DNA from: Lachnospiraceae bacterium
GTDB lineage: Bacteria; Bacillota; Clostridia; Lachnospirales; Lachnospiraceae
DNA length: 64,000 nt
NCBI GenBank assembly: GCA_024693135.1
Contig: JAILLN010000044.1
Location: 1 to 64,000 of the forward strand
Direction: 5' to 3'
Part shown: positions 1 to 10,300 of the stretch, piece by piece
Position numbering within the stretch: the first letter of the stretch is position 1
How the letters are laid out: each line of letters starts with the position of its first letter
Position numbers and translations under genes: made by a program
The notes under the pieces: generated by a model
Told to the model about the DNA's origin: nothing
What the model saw: only the letters and a program-made list of their open reading frames with translations
Databases searched by the model: none

Positions 1-118
1 GGTTGCCCAGTTGAAAACTCAATGTCTGAAAAAGGGGTTTTCCAAAAACCTGCTGTCCAAGAAGAGGGATTACTAATTGTCAATGTCCAAAAAACAGGGT
101 ATCTCTAAATCTTGATGT
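1..118. mobile_element. possible insertion-sequence end
   Basis: No open frame here looks like a protein. Two similar short segments, around 16-37 and 76-99, share a TCAATGTC core followed by an A-rich run. Spaced direct repeats like these occur at the ends of IS21-type elements. The stretch ends where the toxin-like reading frame on the minus strand loses similarity to its family, which fits an insertion junction near position 120-140. The family assignment is a guess; only the internal repeats are seen directly. Confidence 0.3.
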
Positions 119-316
119 CTATTCTATGGGGTCTATTTTAAATATAACCCCGAAATCCCCCATTTTCTTGATCAGAATAAGAAATTTGCGTTTTTGGATA
201 TCGGAGATTCCAAGGAAATATTCATATGCCTGACTATAGCCGGTATCATCAAAATACCATTCTATCCTAAAAAATGATCCCTCATAGATTAAGCAACTGT
301 TTTTATCCATGAACAT
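119..316 (-). pseudogene. truncated HigB/Gp49-like toxin
   Basis: The frame encodes 65 residues. FRIEWYFDDTGYSQAYEYF and the following IKKMGDFG segment resemble the N-terminal half of phage Gp49/HigB-type RNase toxins, which are normally about 105-115 residues. Similarity stops after MGDFG and the frame closes a few residues later, so the C-terminal catalytic half is missing. The start is the ATG at 316, or at 310. A perfect 9-bp inverted repeat (319-327/330-338) sits just upstream, as expected for an autoregulated toxin-antitoxin promoter. No antitoxin frame is visible next to it. Probably an inactive remnant cut by the element at the window edge. Confidence 0.5.
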
Positions 317-318
317 AC

Positions 319-338
319 TGTACCATATTTATGGTACA
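319..338. promoter_or_regulatory. inverted-repeat operator upstream of toxin remnant
   Basis: TGTACCATA and TATGGTACA form a perfect 9-bp inverted repeat with a 2-bp spacer, 3 bases upstream of the minus-strand toxin start. Position and symmetry are typical for the operator of a HigBA-like toxin-antitoxin locus. No binding protein is encoded in the window beside it. Confidence 0.5.
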
Positions 339-414
339 CTTTCAAGCTTTTTTTCTGCATGACAGGCCGCCTCTTTTCTTCCCCTGCACACCCATTATCG
401 TTAAATCGTGCCAA

Positions 415-551
415 AGGGTGTGCATTTTGGAAAATCGGCAAAAATCCCGATGAAAACGGGGGTGTCCGAAACAGACGACCTACCGTTTTTTTATTATCCT
501 CTGCTTCCCCGAAACCCAGTATCCGTGCGGTCTGTCAGATATGCACACCCT
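415..551. repeat. 11-bp inverted repeat flanking a 115-bp non-coding segment
   Basis: AGGGTGTGCAT (415-425) is matched by its exact reverse complement ATGCACACCCT (541-551). The segment lies just before the point where comM sequence begins. It could be the terminal repeat of a small non-autonomous element or the stem of a folded RNA. No coding sequence is recognised within it. Confidence 0.35.
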
Positions 552-605
552 ACACCCCTCAAAAGGTGTTCATTGTGGGCACGTATCGAACTCTCAGTTT
601 GGAGA

Positions 606-1178
606 AACCCCTGCAAGTGCGGGTATTATCCGGATCAGAGCCGCTGCTTCTGCACGAAGCCCCAGGTCGACGCCTATCTTTCTAAAATCTCAGGACCTCT
701 TTTAGACCGGATCGACCTGACGGCAGAGGCTGCCCCGGTAAGCTTCCGGGAGCTGAAAGGACTGGGGAAGCATATGGTGGGGGAGGCAGGAGAGGCCCGG
801 TCTTTTTCCACGGAGGCAGTCCGTTCTTCCGTGAAGGAGGATTACGAAAGGCAGAGATACCGGTACCGGGGAACGAAGGTACGCTTCAACAGCGAGCTTT
901 CCGTATCCCAGATCTCGGAGTACTGCGCCCTGGGAGAAAAGGAGGAGGAGCTTCTGGAGAATGCCTTTGAGATGCTGGGGCTTTCGGCCAGGTCCTGCCA
1001 CAGGGTCATCAAGACCGCCAGGACCATCGCAGACCTGGAGGGTGCGGAGAGGAACCGTCTGATCTCCGGGCTCTGCGACATATTGCTCGTGATCGAGCCC
1101 ATGGAGGCCGTCATCAGCCTGGCGCTGAAGGGCCTGGCAAAGGAATGCGCCAAGAACCATTACATCCGCCTGCAGTAG
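606..1178 (+). pseudogene. comM: 3' fragment of comM/yifB (Mg-chelatase-like ATPase)
   Basis: From 606 the frame reads NPCKCGYYPD, then a Cys-containing segment and ISGPLLDRIDL, and later LGLSARSCHRVIKTARTIADLEG. This is the order found in the C-terminal third of ComM/YifB AAA+ proteins, which aid branch migration during natural transformation. The N-terminal Lon-like domain and the Walker A/B ATPase core are absent. Upstream sequence (359-605) is open in this frame but unrelated. After ADLEG the family pattern is also lost and about 40 unfamiliar residues follow to the TAG at 1178. The gene is truncated at both ends and cannot make a working ATPase. Confidence 0.8.
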
Positions 1179-1344
1179 CATTTCCGGGAAGATTCATGCC
1201 GAATACCCCAAATCCCTGTTATTTCCCTCTACAACATCGTATTCTAACCTTGTATACAGATCATCCTGTATGGGATGGTGCGGTAAATGACAAGGACGAT
1301 GCTGCGGAAACGAGATAAGAATACAAAAGGAGGACGAAAGGGAT

Positions 1345-4300
1345 ATGGGTGAACAGCAAAGGATAAAGAAAAACAGCACGAGAAGGAGATTCATCAGGAG
1401 AGCTCTCTCGCTCATGCTGACCCTGGCCATGGTATTTGGCCTGATCCCCGGGATGCCCGGGCAGATCGAGGCGGCCGGGGCGGGCGGGGGCGGAGAGCCG
1501 GAGTTTACGCTTTCGGAGTTTCATCTGACCGACAGCAACTGGACGGATACCGGAGATGTCACCAGGATCGACCGGCATCCCGCCGTTTCCATGAAATGGA
1601 CCACCACGGGGCTTCCGGAGGCCGGGGAAAATGCATGGTATGACGCGGATCTTTTTGTGGCGCCTTATGGAAAATCAACGGTGCAGTCAGCGATCAAAGG
1701 ACTGGCAGATATGGCTGGCTGGCCGGCAGACGATCCCCGGCGGAGCCTTATCAGCACACAGGGGAATAATTACTGGCAGGCAAGCGTACCAAAGACCAGT
1801 ATGACAGCGGAAGGCGGAGAGTTTACCCATATGCTGGCAGGAAATTTTGTGTTCGATCAGGATGCCTGCATTCAGGTCGGAGATACCTGCACCTGGCAGC
1901 TGCTGATCTACAAAAGGACGAAGATCGATGAGGATAATACTAATTCCGAGGTAGTCCTTCAGACGGATATGGCGGAAACGACAGTAGACTGGTCGGCAGG
2001 CCTTCCGTATATGAATGAGGATCATATGGAGATCGCATTTCAGTGGGGGTCGGAGGACTATCTGGAACCTACGAGCAATGTCAGCTACGAAGCACAGATC
2101 TTTGTATGGCCCCAGCAAAGCATTGCTGATCCCTACACCTTTCCCTACGGCTGGGTCAATTCGGTCCGATGGTCGGATCAAATGGATTTTAATGTGCTCA
2201 TGCAGCATGGCGCCTGGTCGGACTGCCTTTTGGAAAAGGACGGGGTGAGTGCCTGGTTCTGTAATGATGAGGAAATGCAGGCTTCTCTCGGGGAGGGAAA
2301 TTCCCTTACGCCGGTGCCGGGGGAGACCTATACCACCGGCGTACTCATCCATAAGATCGACCGCAGCTCCGGAAGCCCGGTGGTGACGGAATTCCGGCGG
2401 TCTCCTGCCGTGGAATTTACCGTGACGGCAGGTACCGGCGGAGGCAGCGGCATGGGGCCGGGGGAGACCTCCACCCCCACGATGCCGGAAAGCGGGACCT
2501 CCAAATGGAAGGCCGCCATAATGCCGGTGATCGATGATGTGACGATCCTGGATTATCCCACGGGCAATACGGGAGAGATCAAAATGGGGGTGACCTTCCA
2601 CTTCCCGAATCTTCCGGCAGGGCTTAAGATCGAGGATGTGCCGGGCTTTAACCAGATGCATGTGGACATCCGGGGGACTCATGGGAGCGGGGAGCTGAAA
2701 AAGACCGGCCTGCTGCGCCCCGGGGAGGCAAGGGTTACAAGCACACCGGCCTCAAGCATCGAAGCTATCACGGATTACTGGGACTGGGCTTATCTTTCCG
2801 ACGGAAAGGGCTATACCATAAAGACCATCGACCTCGTTACGGAGGATTCCCTGAGTTATACGGACGAAGGAAAGGCAGCAAGCGGTGTCTGCCTGGGAGA
2901 TGAGATCGAATTATGCATGAACGCCAACGGCATCATATGGGAGGGCGGATCCTATGTGGGTTCCTATGGCACGCCGGACAGTACGGCGGCAAAGTTTACG
3001 GTATCCGGAAGCATCAAAGACCAGTCCTTTAAGCCGGCCGGAAGCAGCTCCTTTAGCATCGGTCCGGAAAGCGTATATGTCAATGTCGGGACCTATCAGG
3101 ACATGGATGATCCGCTTGAATTCGATGTAAATACTGACCCGGATAACCCGTCTCTGCAGGAATTCACCGGCGGCAAATGGGCTGTAGCGGTAGCCCGGAT
3201 GGCTTGGGATACGGACCTTCTCTATCATGTCTTCCCCATGAAGGAGGATAAGATGAAGGTCGCCACCGGAACTCCCGGCTATATCACCTTTGCAAAGGAT
3301 AAATACAGCCGGGACTGCTGGCAGTGGTGCAATGCGAAGGGAACGGTCCTGAATCCGGACAATCCCTGGGTAGGCTATAATCCCGTTTCCATTGACCCGG
3401 GCATGGGCAGTGCGGGCCAGATCCCGGTCTCGGTCTATCAATTCCCGGGAACGGCCTCCTCGATGGAGGATCAGATGAAGGGCTTCTACGAGGGCGAGGA
3501 TCTGATCGTAGGCATTCAGGCCTATGTAAAATCCAACCCGAACTGCTATTCCAATCTGATCACGGTCCGGATCCCCTTAAATGAGAGCAGCAAAAGCAAG
3601 ACCTTCCGGCCCACCGATATGGACCAGCCGGATGATCCCGAACCGACCCCGACCCCTGTAGCGGTGATCCAGCCAAGCATCGGCTATACGACCCGCACCA
3701 TGAAGTCCACAGAGCTTTCGGACATGCGGGTCAGCAAGGCAGACGGAAGCTTTACCTTTGATTCCCTGATGTGCGGGGATGCGGTATTGACAAAGGATAC
3801 GGATTATACCGCCGCAAAGGGTGAGGTGACCATCAAAAAGGCATATCTTGAGGGGCTGGGAGCAGGAGAGCATGTCTTTACCTTCCACTATACCGGGACG
3901 GCGGGAGAGGCGCATTATGTACCGGTAGATCCGGTCTTGAAGCTTACCATCCATCAGATGTGTACCGCGACCCTGACCGTAAAGGACAAGGACGGCGCCG
4001 CCTTGAATGAGGATCAATATACCGTCGTCTGGATGAACAAGGCCAACAGGAGAATCGTAGATCCTCCCATTGCAGTCGCTCCGGGGACCACATTGACCTA
4101 TACGGTAACCCCTGCAGACTCCCTTAAGGTAGACGGCGTGCAATACTATAAGGCGGCTTCCGGTGAGGTGGCCTTTACCAAGGACAACCCGGAAGTGAAT
4201 ATTGAAGCTGCTCTGGGACAGCAGGGCCACTTTACCGTTACTCCCAAGGTTGAAGGACAGCCACTGGCCGGGGGATATACCGTCACCTGGTATGAACCCA

Positions 4301-7300
4301 ACGGCTACTGGAAGGGGGAAGGCCTGACCTCGCCCCTGACGGATGCGGGAAAGAAGCTAAAATATGAGATCCGGATGACAAGTACGGAGAATAAGGACCG
4401 GTACAACGACGTGCCCCGGATCCTTACGGAAAAGGCGGTATTTGGAAACAACGATCTCGATGTGACGATCCAGAAAAAGACCAGCATCGTCCTGACCCTC
4501 TCGGCGAATCAGGAGATCCCTGATCTGACCGAGGAGGACTATACCGTGATCTGGTATACCAGCGATGTATCCGGCCTGACCCGCTACGGCCTGGGACGGG
4601 AGCTTAAAAATGTGGATGTGGATACGCTTTATTATGAGATCCTGCCGAAGGATCATGACAATGTCCATAACTGGATCCGCTTCTATCCCGTGCCGGCAGG
4701 ACTGGAGACCACAAAGGTGACCCTGGAGCAGGGAAAGGAGAACCGGGTCCAGGCATCGGTGGAGGCGGTAAAGAGGGTGAGCCTTTCCGTCAATGTGACA
4801 AACGGCGCCGGCTTTAACCTGAACGTCACCGGCTCCCAGGCACCCTGGGAGGGCTACAGCCTCCAGCCCAACACCTCATGGTATCGAAATAACGGCCTGA
4901 ATTTCACCCTGGAGCGCTCCGACGGCACGACCTATGCCGGTGAGGTCTATGACTTCAGCACCTCGGTGAAGATCATGGAGCAGAATGCATACAGCTATCC
5001 TGCGGGGAATTATGAGACCGCCTACAGGACCATAAGCCGCAAGAGCGCTCCCAATGGAAAGGACATGGCGGCGGAGGTGGCGCTGATCCCTGCGGCCCTC
5101 CCGGACAGCATCGGGGTGTCCGTGACCCGGAAAACGCCGGAGTATGACACCGGCTGGCATGATGAGGGCGGGGAAGAAGTATATGGCGCTTATGGCCTAA
5201 TCCGGGATTACGAAGCTTGTGGCTATGAGGAGGCGGCCTACTTCAACTGGTCCCTCTATAATGTGACCAAAGATGCCCCGGTTCCGGAAGAGGACTATAC
5301 GGTAGAATACAACAGGACGGGAAAACAGGTTAAATTTAACGGGGAAAAGATCCTTTCCAGCAATTCCGTCAGCGTAGGCAATGTGCTCCGGCTGACCCTC
5401 ACCGTTTCGCAGGGCAGTGTGGGACATATCCATGCCGATATCCCCGAAACCCTGGAGAGTGAGGTCACCGTCAAGAAATACTGGACCGATCAGGATTACA
5501 GAGAGGGAGCCTACCGCTTCCATTTTGCATACGACGCCTGGGGAAGGGTCAGTCTTGAGACCCGGGCCGACAGCTCATACTATGAGACCTACGGCATCTA
5601 CGACGAGGACGGCTCTCTTGCGGCAAGCGGCCGGAAGGCCAATTGGTGGAAGGCTGCCAGCGAGGAGCTGGCTCCCGGCACCTATACCGTATGCATCTGG
5701 AAGGAGACCAAATGGATCAGTACGGCACCGGCTACCCTGCAAGGCTTGAAGGAGCTGCTTAAGGAGGGAGAATACCAGGAGCGGACCGTGACGGCAGCAA
5801 ACGGCCAGACGGTAAAGGCGGAGCCTGCCTTTGGGATAAGCCCGGAGGTGCCGGACCGGAATCTCTTTACCGAGGACAGCGGATTTTTAGAGGAGCTGGC
5901 CGATACGGGAAGCAGCGATGGGGCACAGCTTCGTCTGAGCTATTCCGTGGCAGACAGCATGATGAAGACAAACCCGGACGGACGCTATGCGATCCGCGTC
6001 ACCATGCCCAGCTCCAGAGGATCCGGGCCTCTCGTAGAGCTGAAGACGACCATGAGTGATACTGCTGGCCATAAGGAGGGATATGACCCAGGCATCAACC
6101 TTTTCGTCGATGGGCAGCTGGATACGGACAGCTACGTAAAGGTTTCTTTTAGTGTGGGCCGTCCGAGTGAATTCGTCCTGTATACGGATCAGCCAAAGGG
6201 CGAGATCTACTTCTCCGTAGACGGGGGCAGTCCCGGGATGTATACCCTGAATGCAGACGGATGGCTTTGCGGAGCAAATGACGGAACCCAGGATTCATAC
6301 TGGCAGAAGATAGCCTACGGCGCCCTTGGCTCCAGCGTGGTCCAGGTGCTTCCCAGCGCCAATTGCGACCTTTATTTTGCTTCAGATTATCTCAGGATGC
6401 CGGATAACGGTTATGGCAGTCACAGCGGCAGCTTTGAGAACGGCCTTTGGGTCTATACGGTTCCGTACAAAATTGTGCATTTCTACATGGACGATGTGGA
6501 GATCGGCAGCAAAAAAAGTGATTACAACGGCATGATATTCTTCTCCTTCAAAATGGATGATGCACTCAAGGCGAAATTCAGCGGCACTCCGGGATGGGCT
6601 CTCATCGGCAGCCACCGGATCTATGCGGAGACCGACCTGGAGAGCGGAGAAAAAGTACGCTCCCAGACCTATGAGCGGGAATGCCTTTCAAAGCATGATG
6701 CGGTCCGTCCGGCGGTGCTTACCGGCTTAAGGGTATATACCCTGGGAGAGGGCCTGGGTGAGTATTATACCAAAGGAGAGCAGCTCCTGGAATACCCCGG
6801 ATATACCGGTACTTCCGGCCGGATCTACAAATCCTATACCTACTACAAGGAGCACAACCAGGGGCTGGATCTGAAATACCACTTTGAGGCCACCGTGGAG
6901 AATCCGGAATGGACAGACGGAGACCTGATCCTCTGGCTTACCCCCAACAGCATGGAAAATTACCGCATCCCGCTGGTCTATGATGCGGATAAGAATGTCT
7001 ATGTCGGCGAGATCGACCAGGACGGGCTGCTCTTTTCCATGTGGGAGGTCACCATCACCTCGAAGAAGCCGGCCGAGACCGGCGAAGCGGTGGATGAAGC
7101 AACGCTTGCGGCATTGGGCAAGGATGCCGCTACCGTGACGGGGACGGACCTGATGGAAAAGGCGCTGGATGGAGGAAATCTGGTCAATCCCTATACCGGA
7201 CAGCTGCAGACCATGGCTGAGTATGAAGCCTGGATCGAAAGCGACATCTTTGGGGTGAATGGCCTCAACCTCCATTCGGATGACGAAATTCAAAATGCCG

Positions 7301-10300
7301 GCACGGATGAAGAAAAAGCGGAGCTTTTGAAGGAAAACATAGAGAAGCTTTCCGGCATGATCCTGGAGGATGCCAATGCCGAGATGGAAATGACCGAAAG
7401 CTTCTTTAAGAATATGGCACAGATCCTGGGAAGGGACCTGCCCGAGGACCTGGTCTTTGACGGCTCTCTTGACAGCGTGAAGAAGCTCAGGGAATACATG
7501 GGGGTCAACGTATATTACCCTCTTGCAGTCTTGGATACGGATGACGAGGATACGAAGTCGGTCAAGAATGAACTGCAGAAATACCTTGCTATGACCGAGG
7601 AAGAGCAGCAGCAGTACGGTACCATCGAGACCGCTCTGGACGGGACGAAGATCCGCCGTTTCCAAAGGATCATGATCGAGACCAGCGAAACGGATCATAA
7701 GCCGCATCTCTACAGCCTCTACATCACGATCTATACCGACTTCCCGGATGGGCTCCTGCCCGACTGGGCCGAGGTGGACATAGTGGACGGGGGTGTAAGC
7801 GAGATCGAAGATCTGGCAGATACCGGTACCGATCTCTTTGCCTATATGGCAGGCCTTACGGCAGATGACTTCTCCGGCGGCACAGAGTCCCTTGCCGTGG
7901 ATGGGCTGCCTGAGCCCTCCGGCTACCGTCCCGGAGAGGAGCCGGGCAACTGGGGTGTAAAGGTCCAGAGCTTCACCGAGATCGCGGTCTTTAATCAGAC
8001 CAAGATCAACAAGGTGGAGCAGCTGAATGCCGCCATGAGGCAGAACAATAAGGATATGAATGGCGGCAATCAGACTAATCGGCAGAACCAGTACTGGCAG
8101 CAGATGAAGTACTGGAAGCAGGAAAATAATATCCAAAATAATGACGCGGGATCTGCAGAGGGCAGCGCCCTGACCAGCCTTGCCAATAATATAAGCGATA
8201 TGATCGAGCAGGGACAAAAGTCCGGAAAGCTGACTGAGGCAGAGATCAATGAGCTTAAATCCCTGAAGAAGAAGGTGCAGGAGATCAACGATGCCCTGAC
8301 CCTCAATATCGCCTATGAGGCCGGAAAGGGCGAGGCCTCCATCTACGAGGAGATCCAAAGCACGGTGGATCTGCTAAAGAATGCCGGCAAGGCAGTCCAG
8401 AATGCCGACCTCGGCGACCTGATGAACGGCTATGAATCCATGAAGGACTTTGCGAAGGATACGGCCAAGGACTATGCCATGGAAAAGGGCAAGGAGAGCC
8501 TCTATGACTCCCTCGATCAGTCCGGTTTCAATGCACGCAAATACGATCCCTTATACTACAGGGACAAGGGGCTTGCATGGCTTGCGGAAAAACTTTTCGG
8601 AGAAAATGCCCAGGGTGCCATGGATCAGGTGGAGCAGGATTACGCGGAGCGGGATAAGGCGCTGAAGGAGCTTGCCAAGCTGGGCCTCGACCCCAGCCGC
8701 TTCATTAAGGAAAAGGCTGACCTGTGGACCAGGGAGAAATTTATCCAGTATGAGAAAGACCTGGATAATATCGTCGATACCTTAAATAATAAATTCGGGC
8801 TGAACAAGGTCCGGGTGAAGGGCGGCAGGAACACCAGCCGGAATACCAATGCCGGGCGGTCCAAGGCATGTATCGACCCTTCCGGAATCGTTTATGAAGC
8901 GGTCCTTTCCAATCCGGTAGCCGGCGCCACGGCCACGCTTTATGGGAGAACAGGCGTGGATCCGGATGGCATCTCATGGAATGCCACGGATTATGGCCAG
9001 ATCAACCCGCAGGAGACTGGTGCGGACGGACTGTACCAGTGGTTTGTCCCGGAAGGAGAGTGGCAGGTCCGGGTGACCCATCCGGCAGCACGGGCTGACC
9101 TAAGCGATAATACCAGCGCAGACCACCCCAATGCCAATTTAGATGACGGCTCCACAAAGGGCTGGCTTCCCGTCCTGCCGGTGCAGCTTGGGATCCATAT
9201 CCCGCTGTCCTCGAATGCGGCGCCTGAAATAATGGAGGCGAAGGCCTACAAGTCCGGAATAAAGCTGCAATTCAGCCTCTATATGGATGCGGCGACCTTG
9301 TCGGATAATGAAATATATGCGGTGACCGACGGCACCAATCCCATCCCCTGCGTGGTTACCTTCCCGGATGAAGACGTATCCCCCGCAGATCCGTCGAAGC
9401 ATTACGCGAGGACCGTGTCATTGGCACCGGCGGATGGAAGCAGGCTCGACCCGGCAAAACAGTACTCTTTGAAAGCCAGCATCAGCGCCAACGCCTATAA
9501 CGGAAAGAGCCTTGCCGAGGAATACGATTCGGGCATGCTGCCGATCACGATCGAAACCGTGACGGTAAGCTTCAATATGATGGGACACGGGGAGCCCATC
9601 GCATCACAGACGGTAGAGACCGGGGAGACGGTACAGAAGCCGGCAGACCCCGAGGCTGAGGGCTACCGCTTTGCCGGATGGTTTACGGATCCGGCCTGCA
9701 CCAAGGCCTATGACTTTGCCCTGCCCGTGACCGAAAGCTTCACCCTGTATGTCGGGTGGATCCAGAAGAAGACCTATACCGTAAGCTTTGACCTGAACGG
9801 CAGGGCAGGGACTCCTCCTGCCGCACAGAATGTGGAGGAGGGGGCATCTGTCTCCAAGCCTGCAGATCCGACAGCGGAAGGGGTTGACTTCACCGGATGG
9901 TATAGGGAGAAGGAATGCGTCACCCTTTATGATTTTGCAAAGCCGGTGACGTCGAGCTTCACGCTGTATGCCGGATGGATGGCCGGCGGGTCAGAGGACG
10001 GAAAGGGAGAGGCCGACTGGAACCTGTATGAGGATGCCTCGGAGCACCAGTTCACGGTCCAGGGCATTAATGTCCCCGGGACAGTGGAAAACAGCAATGT
10101 GAATTCAAAGAAATATTATGACGCAAAGATCAGCGGATCCGTGATCACGGTGAAGGTGACGGGAGACCGGAAGAAGGCGGCAGGCAGCGCCCTGCTGGAA
10201 TTTGACCTGGGCGAAAACGGCGGAGTGGGCTACGCCCTTCCGGTCAGCTATGTGAAGCCCGTATTCAAGCTGAGCTCCGCATCTTCCATCATCAAGAGGG

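Noticed and set aside
1254-1271. ATACAG/CTGTAT inverted repeat upstream of the first giant gene
   Set aside because: Six-base arms with a six-base gap are expected by chance, and no promoter elements accompany it.
6727-8358. 543-codon open frame on the minus strand inside the first giant gene
   Set aside because: It has no ribosome site, reads as Leu/Ile/Asp/His-rich shadow of the plus-strand codons, and the plus-strand product has clear domains.
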